A program made the position numbers and the translations under genes. From Syntrophobacterales bacterium (GTDB lineage Bacteria; Desulfobacterota; Syntrophia; Syntrophales; UBA5619): 44,192 nt of DNA. Location: contig JAHYJE010000029.1 in assembly GCA_019429105.1 (NCBI GenBank), forward strand, positions 1-44,192. Direction: 5' to 3'. The notes under the pieces were generated by a model, which worked only from the letters and a program-made list of their open reading frames with translations, was not told where the DNA came from and ran no database searches. Positions 16,937 through 25,002 of this stretch are shown here, in pieces; position 1 is the first letter of the stretch; every line of letters starts with the position of its first letter.

Positions 16937-17815
16937 ATGAAACCGGACATCAAATGCGGGTTATGCCTTTTGGAGTGGGTTTATGAGCGGGCAATAGCCT
17001 CAAACAACAATGAAGACATCCCGCCGCTGTTCAAAAATATTGTCCATCTCCTTGCCCGCGAGATGACAGAATCAGCCAATGTGGGAGCTCTGTGCAATCA
17101 GGCGGCGGATTTGATTTATGAATTTGTTCCCCCGGAATCAGATTTCTGGAGTGCAATCAAGCGGGAAACAAATGGTTATGTCGCGGGTCTGCTGCCGCAG
17201 GCCGCAGCCTATGTAAATCAGGCGAGAACGCCGCGCGGAAAATTTCAAAGGGCCTGCTCGCTCGCCGCCACGGGAAATGTTTCACCAATGGGCGCACCGG
17301 CAGGAGGAAAAGCATTTTCTTTTCCCGAGGCGCTGGCGCTCATGACGGGCAAAGGCCCCCTCCCCGTTTTTATCGGCGATGGCTTCAAGGCCGCGACCCA
17401 GTCTAATTACGTATTCTATGTAACAGATAACGCAGGAGAAATAGGGTTTGACGCCCTTCTTGTGGCTCAGCTCAAAAATATGGGAAAAGATGTGACTGTG
17501 GTCGTCAAGGAACCGGCCTATTTCGAGGATGCGACCCCTGCAGATGCAGAATTTTTCGACCTGAACCGCACAGCCGACCGAATAGTGACAGTGAAAAAGG
17601 TTTTTGTTCCCGGAAAGGGCAAGTCGGCCGCCAACCTGGCCTTTCGCAAGAGCGATCTCGTAATTTCCAAGGGAACCGGAAATTACGAAGCCCTGCGCGG
17701 TGAAACACAAGGAAAATCGGCGTTGTTTCTTTTGAAAATCAAGTGCGCGGCGATCGCCAGGGATATGGAAATCAGTGAGGGTAAATTTGTCGTCAAACTT
17801 GACGCAAGGAGCTGA
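16937..17815 (+). CDS. DUF89 (ARMT1-like) metal-dependent phosphatase
   Basis: The 292-residue protein carries the marks of the DUF89 family: an N-terminal CGLC pair (7-10), the metal-site motif VTDNAGEIGFD near 162-172, and VISKGTGNYEAL near 245 with a following LKIKCAAIA. Family members are Mn- or Ni-dependent phosphatases that remove damaged or surplus sugar and cofactor phosphates. Within an operon that also encodes a PEP-synthase-like phosphotransferase, it could hydrolyse a phosphorylated pathway intermediate or side product (inference). The start has an AGAGGAAGAGAG ribosome site. The next gene begins four bases after the stop. Confidence 0.82.
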   Translation: MKPDIKCGLCLLEWVYERAIASNNNEDIPPLFKNIVHLLAREMTESANVGALCNQAADLIYEFVPPESDFWSAIKRETNGYVAGLLPQAAAYVNQARTPRGKFQRACSLAATGNVSPMGAPAGGKAFSFPEALALMTGKGPLPVFIGDGFKAATQSNYVFYVTDNAGEIGFDALLVAQLKNMGKDVTVVVKEPAYFEDATPADAEFFDLNRTADRIVTVKKVFVPGKGKSAANLAFRKSDLVISKGTGNYEALRGETQGKSALFLLKIKCAAIARDMEISEGKFVVKLDARS

Positions 17816-17819
17816 CAGC

Positions 17820-18581
17820 ATGCAGCAGAAAAGACTTGAGGACAAGGTTGTTATAATCACAGGAGCGGGCAAGGGGCTGGGCAAGGCCTTCGCGTTGAGG
17901 TTTGCCGACGAAGGCGCCAAACTTGTCCTCGTAACCAGAAAAGACCTTGATGGGCTCAAAAAAGCGGCTGAAGAAGCAACCGCCAGGGGCGCGGAATGCA
18001 TCTTTTTTCTGGCTGACGTTACCAAACTTGAAGAGATGCAGAAAGTAGCTGATGAAACTGTCAAGAGATTCGGCAGGATCGATGTTTTGGTCAATAATGC
18101 CGCCTACTATTTTGGCGTAGAGCGAAAGCCCTTCGATCAAATATCGCCGGAAGAGTGGGACATGATGATGGACATCAACGTCAAGGGGCCCTGGATTTGT
18201 GCCCGGACGGTGTTTCCCAGCATGAAGACGCAGGGCAAAGGCAAAATCATCAACCTTGGCTCCGAGGTATTCTTCACGGGGTCAAATGGTTTTGCCCATT
18301 ACGTCGCCTCCAAGGGCGGGGTCGTGGGACTGACCAGGGCTTTGGCCGCCGAGCTGGGACCGAACAACATTACGGTAAACGCCGTAGCGCCGGGCTTTAC
18401 TGACACAGAGGCGAGCCGCACGATCGCGGATGTGGCGAAATATGACATATCGAAAACGCCCCTCCGGCGACTCGGAAAGGCTGAAGACATTGTCGGGACG
18501 GTACTTTTTCTGGCTTCCGATGACGCCGATTTCATAACAGGGGAAATTATACTTGTGGATGGCGGAAGGGCCATGCACTAA
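17820..18581 (+). CDS. short-chain dehydrogenase/reductase (FabG-like)
   Basis: The 253-residue classical SDR has cofactor motif TGAGKGLGKA near residue 14, NNAA near 90, the catalytic Asn in MDINVKGPWI, Ser in NLGSEVFFTGS and the YVASK pair. An Arg after beta-2 (VTRKD) suggests NADP(H). The start is the ATG at 17820, with AAGGAGC ten bases before it; a longer frame from 17775 only overlaps the preceding gene. In this operon it probably interconverts a ketone or aldehyde and an alcohol made or used by the neighbouring flavoproteins or AOR. A substrate assignment is not possible from the sequence. Confidence 0.85.
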   Translation: MQQKRLEDKVVIITGAGKGLGKAFALRFADEGAKLVLVTRKDLDGLKKAAEEATARGAECIFFLADVTKLEEMQKVADETVKRFGRIDVLVNNAAYYFGVERKPFDQISPEEWDMMMDINVKGPWICARTVFPSMKTQGKGKIINLGSEVFFTGSNGFAHYVASKGGVVGLTRALAAELGPNNITVNAVAPGFTDTEASRTIADVAKYDISKTPLRRLGKAEDIVGTVLFLASDDADFITGEIILVDGGRAMH

Positions 18582-18608
18582 AGGGGTCGGGGGCAGAATT
18601 TTCTATCT

Positions 18609-18660
18609 CCGGCAATCAACAAAGTTTGGTGACAAATTTAAAGTCTGTCACCGGCAATCA
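18609..18660 (+). promoter_or_regulatory. hairpin framed by a 10-bp direct repeat, upstream of the split dikinase genes
   Basis: CCGGCAATCA occurs at 18609-18618 and again at 18651-18660. Between the copies, GGTGACA (18628-18634) pairs perfectly with TGTCACC (18646-18652). It lies in the largest gap (106 bp) of the operon, just before the AAGGAGG site of the gene at 18688. It could be a protein-binding site or a leader structure. No T-run follows, so it is not a standard terminator. Confidence 0.35.
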
Positions 18661-18687
18661 CAGCATTAATTAAGGAGGGAACTTAAG

Positions 18688-20370
18688 ATGAAGATGTATG
18701 ATTGCGTACCAGGATTGGAGTTTGATGAGAAAACCGACCTGGACCAGTCGCCGGTCTGGTTTCTGGATGGCACCCACTCGGTGCCGCCCTGGACTCCGAT
18801 GTTCGGGTGGTTATGGATCAATTTCTGCCGCCACGGGATGCAGTATGGCGCAGAAACTCTCCAGCTTCCCACCGTACACGGCTGGGACTGGCGTTTTAAA
18901 AATGGCGGCGCTTACCTTACTCTGTTATTGGTGGGCTCGGAGGAAGAAAAGAAGGCCCGGGAGGTGAAGTTCCAGCAGGCAATCCGGCCTTTTGTGGAGG
19001 ACTACGACAAGCTCTGGACCGGTTTGCTGGAAGAGCTGTTCGTTCGGTACCGAAAAATCAAGGCGGTGGACGGTGAAACAGCAACCCAGATAGAGCTCCT
19101 GGAAAATTTTGAATATGCAATCGCCACGTGCCGCAGGATGTGGGAAATTCACATGTATATGATGTACGGCACCTACATGCCCTTCGTGCTCTTTGAAAAG
19201 CTCTGCAAGCATCTGCTGAACATCGACGACACCCATCCTGATTTTCAGAAACTGATGAGCGGCTTCGACAATGAGAGTTTCCGCGTCGATCTGGCTCTGT
19301 GCGATTACGCCCAGAAATTGCGGGAAATTGGCATGGAAGCAACCCTGCAGGCGACGGCGCCCAAAGATTGGGAAGCTAAACTCCGGGAAACCGATCAAGG
19401 CCGTGAATTTGTTAAAGAATTTGTGGCATTCATTGACGCGAAGGCCGGCTGGCGAATGGAACGAATGGCAGAGATCTGTCTGCCCACGTGGGCGGAAGAT
19501 CTGCCCCAGGCCTTCGACAAGGTTGCCGTTTACCTGAAGGCGGGGGAGAAGTTCGACCTCGGCAAGAAGCGGTTGGAGCTCGAAGCGGAGCGCAAAAAAA
19601 CAGAGGCGGAGATGCTGAGCAGGGTTTCCGCCGAACAGCGGGGGTGGTTTTCCACGCTGATGAAAATTGCTCAGAACTGCAGCCGCTTCAGCGAAGAGCA
19701 CAACCATTATCTCGATCAGGAAACCCACTCCCTGCTGCGCAAGACCTGCATTGATCTGGGCAGGCGTTTTGCAGCCGCAGGAACCATTGCCGACCGCGAC
19801 GACATCTTCTTCCTCATACCCGATGAAGTTCGCAAGGCAGGGCTAAACCCGGGGCAGTTCAACCTCAAGCCTCTCGTTGAGCGGCGCCGGGCCGAATGGG
19901 ACCAGTGGAACAAGGACGGCAATCCTCCGGTAATTTTAAAGAGTGATTTCAGCATGGCGCAGGCCATGGAGGTAATGGTCAAATCGATGGATCCGATCGC
20001 CCTCAAAGTGGTCGTGGGCACCATGCCGGAGGCCCGGCCGGAACTCAAGGCCGACCTCATCGGAACATGCGGTTCCGGCGGCGTGGCCGAAGGCATTGCG
20101 AGGGTTGTCTTCAAGGAAGAGGATCTGGCAAGCATCCAGCCCGGAGACATTCTTGTTGCGGTCAGCACATCGCCGGCCTGGACCCCCATCTTCGGAATGA
20201 TCAAGGGGGTAGTGGTGGACCGGGGCGGCAGCCTCTCCCACGCCGCCATCGTGGGCAGGGAATACGGCATCCCCGTGGTCATGAACGTCTTCGAGGGAAC
20301 AACGAAGATCAAATCAGGACAGCGAATAAAAGTAGATGCCAATTTAGGGACGGTAGTAATACTTCGTTAA
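18688..20370 (+). CDS. PEP-synthase-like phosphotransferase subunit: substrate domain plus phosphohistidine domain
   Basis: The 560-residue protein ends in the PEP-utilising mobile domain: GTCGSGGVAEGIARVV near 455, then GGSLSHAAIVGREYGIPVV with the phosphorylatable His518. The first 430 residues are a helical substrate-binding part with ADRDDIFFLIPDE near 370, as seen in rifampin phosphotransferase and PEP-synthase relatives. There is no ATP-grasp domain; that part is encoded separately at 21180. This split matches phenylphosphate synthase of Thauera (protein 1 with the His, protein 2 with the ATP site), including approximate sizes. The reaction would be ATP + acceptor-OH to phosphorylated acceptor, AMP and phosphate. 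The acceptor is unknown, and no UbiD-type carboxylase for phenylphosphate is nearby. Confidence 0.8.
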   Translation: MKMYDCVPGLEFDEKTDLDQSPVWFLDGTHSVPPWTPMFGWLWINFCRHGMQYGAETLQLPTVHGWDWRFKNGGAYLTLLLVGSEEEKKAREVKFQQAIRPFVEDYDKLWTGLLEELFVRYRKIKAVDGETATQIELLENFEYAIATCRRMWEIHMYMMYGTYMPFVLFEKLCKHLLNIDDTHPDFQKLMSGFDNESFRVDLALCDYAQKLREIGMEATLQATAPKDWEAKLRETDQGREFVKEFVAFIDAKAGWRMERMAEICLPTWAEDLPQAFDKVAVYLKAGEKFDLGKKRLELEAERKKTEAEMLSRVSAEQRGWFSTLMKIAQNCSRFSEEHNHYLDQETHSLLRKTCIDLGRRFAAAGTIADRDDIFFLIPDEVRKAGLNPGQFNLKPLVERRRAEWDQWNKDGNPPVILKSDFSMAQAMEVMVKSMDPIALKVVVGTMPEARPELKADLIGTCGSGGVAEGIARVVFKEEDLASIQPGDILVAVSTSPAWTPIFGMIKGVVVDRGGSLSHAAIVGREYGIPVVMNVFEGTTKIKSGQRIKVDANLGTVVILR

Positions 20371-20388
20371 ACTCGCTTGGCAGCCGTT

Positions 20389-20426
20389 GGCATTTGGAGG
20401 CAGATTTTAATCTGTCTCCAAATGCC
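20389..20426 (+). repeat. 38-bp intercistronic inverted repeat
   Basis: The 18-base arms at 20389-20406 and 20409-20426 pair along their full length with one G-T wobble and a two-base loop. It sits between the stop of the phosphohistidine subunit gene and the GGGGAGGTG ribosome site of the next gene. The lack of a T-run argues against a terminator. A processing or RNA-stability element that sets subunit ratios is more likely. Confidence 0.6.
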
Positions 20427-20450
20427 GCTGATTTCATGGGGAGGTGATTT

Positions 20451-21107
20451 ATGTTTCTGTTTGTTCAGCAATGGGAAATCATCAAGGGCAAGGAGGATGA
20501 TTACTCGACTTTTATTTTGCGGAAACATCTGCCTGCCATGGCGAAGGTGGGTCTCAACATCATTGGCGGATTCCATGTCATTCTGGGATCCGGCCCGCGG
20601 ATCACCTCCGCGGCAATGGCCGATGATTTTTTGAGCATGCAGATGGCCTGGCAGAGAGAGGAATTTATTGAAGTAACCAAAGAGCTGAACAACTATGTTG
20701 CCAATTACAGCAATGCCGTTCTCAAGGATACGGGCCGCGTGGATATGGCCAATTACGGCCTGGCTCTCGGAACGTGGCGGTTTAACCAGTACTTCAAGCT
20801 CGTTCGAGGCACGGAAGCCGCATACACGGACTTCCTGAAGAATGAATATCTGCCGATGCTGGCAAAAGTAGGCATCCGGGTCCAGGCAGAGTGGCAGGTC
20901 ATCATCGGCAACACCCTTCGCCTGATCCTGGAAGGGCTGACCACCAATCTGGTGGAGGTTGCGCAAGCAATGATGACGGATGAGTACCGCCGGCTAAGAC
21001 GTCGTCTGCTGGCCAATTTTGCAAAAGACTACAGCAGCAGAATTCTGGCGCCGACAGGCAGAGTGGAGATGGCCTATCTACTGAGCGGAATTACAAAATC
21101 ACTGTAA
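20451..21107 (+). CDS. internally duplicated unknown protein (possible dimeric alpha-beta barrel)
   Basis: The 218-residue product is made of two related halves. KHLPAMAKVGLNIIGGFHVI in the first half matches EYLPMLAKVGIRVQAEWQVI in the second, and VLKDTGRVDMANYGL matches ILAPTGRVEMAYLL. Each half has the strand-helix-strand pattern of NIPSNAP- or Dabb-like ferredoxin-fold domains, though I cannot confirm the family. It lies between the two halves of the split phosphotransferase, where a third subunit could be expected. Phenylphosphate synthase has a third protein, but with CBS domains, which are absent here. GGGGAGGTG precedes the ATG. Confidence 0.65.
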   Translation: MFLFVQQWEIIKGKEDDYSTFILRKHLPAMAKVGLNIIGGFHVILGSGPRITSAAMADDFLSMQMAWQREEFIEVTKELNNYVANYSNAVLKDTGRVDMANYGLALGTWRFNQYFKLVRGTEAAYTDFLKNEYLPMLAKVGIRVQAEWQVIIGNTLRLILEGLTTNLVEVAQAMMTDEYRRLRRRLLANFAKDYSSRILAPTGRVEMAYLLSGITKSL

Positions 21108-21179
21108 CTTATGAATTTTTTTGTTTATCAAAATCATCTCATAAGCGCATAAGCTACTAATGCATGAGGAGACTGGAAA

Positions 21180-22205
21180 ATGGAACAGTGGCTTTACCGT
21201 TTTGAAGAACTGGGGATGGAATTCAACGACCTGGTGGGGAAAAAATGCGCCAACCTGGGCGAAATGAGCAAACTCGGCATGAGAGTGCCCTACGGTTTTG
21301 CCATCTCGGTGCAGGGATTCGAGGCCTTCATGAATCTTACGGGCCTTGCCGGCCAGATCAGGGAGCGCATCGAACCGCGCCGGGAAATCCTGAAAAAGGT
21401 GGAGGTCTGTCAGGAAGAAAGCCGCGTGGTTCAGCGCCTCATTGAATCCACTGCCATGCCGGAGTCGATGAGGAAGGAAATAGTGGATTATTACCGGGAG
21501 CTCTGCAAAAAGGTGGGCCGAGCCGATCTGCCGGTGGCGGTCCGCTCCAGCGGCATCGTCAGCATGCCCGGACAGATGGATACGTATCTCAATATCAGCG
21601 GCGATGACAATGTCATTGAATATATAAAGAAGGTCTGGAGCAGCGCCTACACGGTGCGCGCCATGATGTACCGGATCGAAAGAAATCTCCCTGTGGAGTG
21701 GGCGCCGATCGGAGTGGCGGTAATGATGCTGGTCGATGCGAAAGCGGCCGGCGTTGTCCTGACCGTATTGCCCACTACGGGCGACACCACCCAGGTGATA
21801 ATTGAGGGCAACTGGGGCCTCGGAGAGAGCGTCGTCAGCGGCGAGATCACCCCCGATTCCTTCACCCTGGAAAAAGAGAATATGCAGATCACCGGCCGTC
21901 ACGTTTGCCGCAAGCAGGGAATGGTGATTAGGGAAGCCTCCGGCACCGTTTACTCCCAGGTGCCGGAAGAATTGCAGGAAAAACCCTGCCTCAATGATGA
22001 CGAACTGCTCGCGCTCGCCGAAATCGCCCTCTCTGTCGAAAAGCATTTTGGGATGCCCCAGGATATGGAATGGGTAATTGATAAAAATCTCCCCTTTCCG
22101 GAAAACATCTTCTGGGTTCAGGCCCGGCCGGCGAAGTTTACCAAAGCCGATAAATCCAAAGATGTTGACTATATAATCAATCTGATGGTAGGAATGTTCG
22201 ACTGA
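21180..22205 (+). CDS. PEP-synthase-like ATP-grasp subunit
   Basis: The 341-residue protein is the stand-alone PEP/pyruvate-kinase-type ATP-binding domain. It shows the glycine-rich start GKKCANLGEMSKLG (20-33), LPVAVRSSGIVSMPGQMDTY near 118, VDAKAAGVVLT near 190, GNWGLGESVVSGEITPDSF near 213 and the metal-binding end DMEWVID with FWVQARP. In PEP synthase this domain splits ATP and hands the beta-phosphate to the mobile histidine domain. Here that histidine is on the product of 18688, so the two must work together, as in phenylphosphate synthase proteins 1 and 2. It is followed after 15 bp by the AOR gene. Confidence 0.87.
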   Translation: MEQWLYRFEELGMEFNDLVGKKCANLGEMSKLGMRVPYGFAISVQGFEAFMNLTGLAGQIRERIEPRREILKKVEVCQEESRVVQRLIESTAMPESMRKEIVDYYRELCKKVGRADLPVAVRSSGIVSMPGQMDTYLNISGDDNVIEYIKKVWSSAYTVRAMMYRIERNLPVEWAPIGVAVMMLVDAKAAGVVLTVLPTTGDTTQVIIEGNWGLGESVVSGEITPDSFTLEKENMQITGRHVCRKQGMVIREASGTVYSQVPEELQEKPCLNDDELLALAEIALSVEKHFGMPQDMEWVIDKNLPFPENIFWVQARPAKFTKADKSKDVDYIINLMVGMFD

Positions 22206-22220
22206 GATAAGGAATAAAAA

Positions 22221-24083
22221 ATGACCGTTTATCAAAACAGGTTTCTGAAGCTTGATCTATCAAAAAGGGAAGCCGTCGAAGCGCCGCTTGATCCGGAGGT
22301 GGTTCGCGACTTTCTGGGCGGTCGCGGTTTCGGGATAGAGTACCTCTATAGGCATCTTTCCCCCCATACGGACCCCCTCAGTCCTGACAATATCCTCCTG
22401 TTTCTGCCGGGAATTCTTGGCGGAACCAGCGCTCCCGGCTTCTCCCGCTGGATTGCGGCTGCCAGGAGCCCGCTTACCGGCGCCTATATCCGCTCGGTGT
22501 GCGGCGGGAAATTCGGCGCTGCCATCAAGACTTGCGGGTACGAATTTATTGCGATTCACGGCCGGGCCGACCGTCCAACCTATGTCCATTTGAGTAAAGA
22601 AGGGGCTGAATTCCTCGATGCCGACGGTCTGTGGGGTCTCGATACCGCTGCCACGCAGGAGCGAATCTGGGACAAATCCGGCAAAAGCAATACCCGCATT
22701 GCCTGCATTGGACCGGCAGGCGAAAACCTCGTAAAATTTGCCGCGATCATCCATGAGAAAAGGGCCGCGGCCCGCGGCGGCGTCGGCGCAGTGATGGGGT
22801 CAAAGAATTTAAAGGCCGTCGCCATCAATACCTCCGGCGGCGCTGCTCCGGCGCTCCAGGACCGGGAAACCTTCCTGAAGCTCGTGCAGGAACATAACGA
22901 AATTCTTAAAACCCATGACCGACGCAAGAAAATGACCGCCTACGGCACCACCTTTATGACGTCAAAAATGCACGCGCTTGGCATTTTTCCGGTCAGGAAC
23001 TTTCAGGAGGGCGGTCTGCCCGGAGTGGAAAAGATCGGCGCGGAGGCATTCCAAAAGCTGAAAACTGGCGACTATGGCTGCTATGCCTGCACAACTCGGT
23101 GCGGCAACATCTTCAAGGCTGCGGAAGGTCCCTACAAAGGAGCACAAAGCGAAGGGCCGGAGTACGAAACTGTCTTCTCCTTCGGTGGAGAAATCGCCAA
23201 CACCGACCCCGGGGCTATCATCGCGGCCGATGCCCTCTGTGATCGCCTGGGAATAGACACTATCAGCATGGGGGTGGTTGCCGGCTTTGTCATGGAACTC
23301 TACGAAAAAGGAATATTAAGCTCTGAGGAATTGGATGGCCTGAAACCGGAGTGGGGCGACCATAGGGCGCTCTTTCAGCTCATCGAAAAAGTGGCCAGTC
23401 GCGAAGGCATAGGCAATATCCTGGCTGAAGGAACAAGGAAAGCCGGTCAACTGATAGGAAAAGGCGCAGAATACTATGCCATGACCGCCAAAGGCCTGGA
23501 ATTGCCCGGATACGAACCGCGGGCGGCCAAGGCGCACGGCCTCGGATACGCCGTTTCGAACATTGGCGGCAGCCATATGTACGGCTATGCCCGCCAGGAA
23601 ATCTCCGGGTTCATGCAGCCCCGGGAAATAGACCGTCTTGCCGATGACGGCAAGGGAGATATCGCGGGCTGGAACCAGATAAAAAAGGCAGTGGAAGAAA
23701 CGGGCATCCTCTGCAATTTTGCCGATACCAATGTTACGCAACAGCTTATTTGCGATCTTTATGTCAGCGCTACCGGCCGGAGCGACCTGGCAGAACCCAA
23801 AAATATGGACAAATTTGGCGAGCGGATTGTCTGCCTGGAAAGATGCTTTAATGTTCGGGAGGGATTCAGCAGAAAGGACGATACGCTTCCGGATAGGATG
23901 TTCAAGGAACCCTTGAAGAATGCCGGCCCCTCAACAGGCGCGGTCATCAGAAAGATGGACAATCTCCTCGACGAGTATTATGATTTCATGGGATATGATA
24001 AAAATGGCATCCCGACCGCGGAAAAGCTGAAGGAATTAGGCCTTGCGGACTTGGCATCGGAGATGGAAAGTTTTCGCAAGTAA
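22221..24083 (+). CDS. tungsten/molybdenum aldehyde:ferredoxin oxidoreductase
   Basis: The 620-residue AOR-family enzyme interconverts aldehydes and carboxylic acids (or a related low-potential couple) with ferredoxin, using a bis-tungstopterin and a [4Fe-4S] cluster. Seen here are the early FLGGRGFG motif (31-38), pterin-site segments such as GKFGAAIKTCGYE and GGVGAVMGSKNLKAVA, and cluster cysteines 287, 290 and 294 (CYACTTRCGN), with a fourth in GILCNF near 494. ERCFNVREGF near 550 is also typical. It closes the plus-strand block, 15 bp after the ATP-grasp gene. It probably oxidises an aldehyde from the pathway or reduces an acid with low-potential electrons. AAGGA precedes the ATG. Confidence 0.93.
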   Translation: MTVYQNRFLKLDLSKREAVEAPLDPEVVRDFLGGRGFGIEYLYRHLSPHTDPLSPDNILLFLPGILGGTSAPGFSRWIAAARSPLTGAYIRSVCGGKFGAAIKTCGYEFIAIHGRADRPTYVHLSKEGAEFLDADGLWGLDTAATQERIWDKSGKSNTRIACIGPAGENLVKFAAIIHEKRAAARGGVGAVMGSKNLKAVAINTSGGAAPALQDRETFLKLVQEHNEILKTHDRRKKMTAYGTTFMTSKMHALGIFPVRNFQEGGLPGVEKIGAEAFQKLKTGDYGCYACTTRCGNIFKAAEGPYKGAQSEGPEYETVFSFGGEIANTDPGAIIAADALCDRLGIDTISMGVVAGFVMELYEKGILSSEELDGLKPEWGDHRALFQLIEKVASREGIGNILAEGTRKAGQLIGKGAEYYAMTAKGLELPGYEPRAAKAHGLGYAVSNIGGSHMYGYARQEISGFMQPREIDRLADDGKGDIAGWNQIKKAVEETGILCNFADTNVTQQLICDLYVSATGRSDLAEPKNMDKFGERIVCLERCFNVREGFSRKDDTLPDRMFKEPLKNAGPSTGAVIRKMDNLLDEYYDFMGYDKNGIPTAEKLKELGLADLASEMESFRK

Positions 24084-24096
24084 TCAATGCAGATAA

Positions 24097-24213
24097 AATC
24101 TCAGATTCATCGTCGTGGCGGGCGCTCAAGAGGCCTTCGGCGCCACGGAATTTGCCTTCGTTCTCAAAGGAAACAGCGCGGGCGATCTTGTTCGCGAAAT
24201 TATCGATAAATAA
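24097..24213 (+). pseudogene. C-terminal remnant of an unknown protein
   Basis: After the AOR stop, one frame reads FIVVAGAQEAFGATEFAFVL and then KGNSAGDLVREIIDK before the stop at 24211. That is plausible protein sequence, but a stop at 24094-24096 shuts it off upstream and no start codon is available. It looks like the tail of a deleted gene. Its stop codon is part of the target duplication of MITE copy 3. Confidence 0.4.
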
Positions 24214-24392
24214 TGAGCCAATTGCAAAACTATTTGTCATTCCCGAAAGCGGAGCTTAATGTACACAATGCTTCTATCGGGAATACGGTTTTTCAAGCAG
24301 TTAGAACCAGATTATGAACATTAAACTTCGTTTTCCCGCTTAAAATCATTGCGGGAATGACAGAATGTGAGAGTTTTGCAATTGGCTCTAAT
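24211..24392 (-). mobile_element. MITE copy 3 (subfamily B, inverted) with 4-bp target duplication TAAT
   Basis: The element proper is 24215-24388 (174 bp), in the opposite orientation to the other copies. It begins GAGCCAATTGCAAAAC and ends GTTTTGCAATTGGCTC, so its 16-bp ends are perfect inverted repeats. TAAT flanks it on both sides. It lies 39 bp before the HD-domain gene and directly after the remnant ORF. Confidence 0.88.
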
Positions 24393-24427
24393 GTATTGAA
24401 ATAATGTATAAATAGTCAGGAGTAAGG

Positions 24428-24994
24428 ATGCACGCTGATTACACCCATATTTTTAAACTTGCCCAGCCTTATTTGAATGTCCGGAGAAACGACATTCACA
24501 CCGAGATTGTTTATCGTTCGGCCTGTCGCTTGCTGGAGAGCGAACCTGGCGATCCCTCGATAATCATACCAGCGGTAATCTGCCATGATATCGGCTGGAG
24601 TCAGGTACCCGAAGAGCTGCACTTGAAGGCATTCGGGCCCAACTCTGATCCGGCGTTGACCCGTCTGCACGAGATTGCAGGGGCAAAACTCGCCCGGGAC
24701 ATTTTACTGGCAATCGCGTATGAACCCAAGAAGTCTGTAGAAATTATTGCCATCATTGAAGGTCATGACACCCGTTCTACAGCCCTTTCCGCCAGCGACA
24801 AGATCGTCAAGGATGCCGATAAGCTGTTTCGTTTTGATAAAAGCGGGATGGAAATTGACGCCAACCGTTTTCAAATAAAAATAACCAATCATGCCAATTG
24901 GCTGGAGCAGCAGATTGAAAAGTGGTTTTTCACCGAGACCGGGAAAAAGCTCGCCCAGGAAGCGCTTGCCCGGTTTAGACAGCAGAGGCATTAA
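24428..24994 (+). CDS. HD-domain phosphohydrolase
   Basis: The 188-residue protein has the HD metal site: His24 (NDIHTEIVYRSACRLL), the HD doublet in VICHDIGWSQ near 53 and the downstream Asp in IVKDADKLFRFDK near 126. EGHDTRSTA lies between. HD proteins cleave phosphoesters, often nucleotides or second messengers; the substrate here is unknown. The start has an AGGAGTAAGG ribosome site. Its upstream region is occupied by MITE copy 3, so transcription must start in the 39-bp gap, inside the element, or further upstream. It converges on the nitroreductase gene with an 8-bp gap. Confidence 0.82.
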   Translation: MHADYTHIFKLAQPYLNVRRNDIHTEIVYRSACRLLESEPGDPSIIIPAVICHDIGWSQVPEELHLKAFGPNSDPALTRLHEIAGAKLARDILLAIAYEPKKSVEIIAIIEGHDTRSTALSASDKIVKDADKLFRFDKSGMEIDANRFQIKITNHANWLEQQIEKWFFTETGKKLAQEALARFRQQRH

Positions 24995-25002
24995 AATCCG
25001 GA

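Noticed and set aside
18688-22205. An ordinary PEP synthase broken by a frameshift
   Set aside because: The ATP-grasp part is encoded downstream of, not upstream of, the histidine part. A separate gene lies between them, each part has its own ribosome site, and the PEP/pyruvate barrel domain is missing.
21099-22235. 378-codon minus-strand open frame opposite the ATP-grasp gene
   Set aside because: The plus strand carries a complete set of ATP-grasp motifs; the antisense product is His/Phe-rich with no family pattern.
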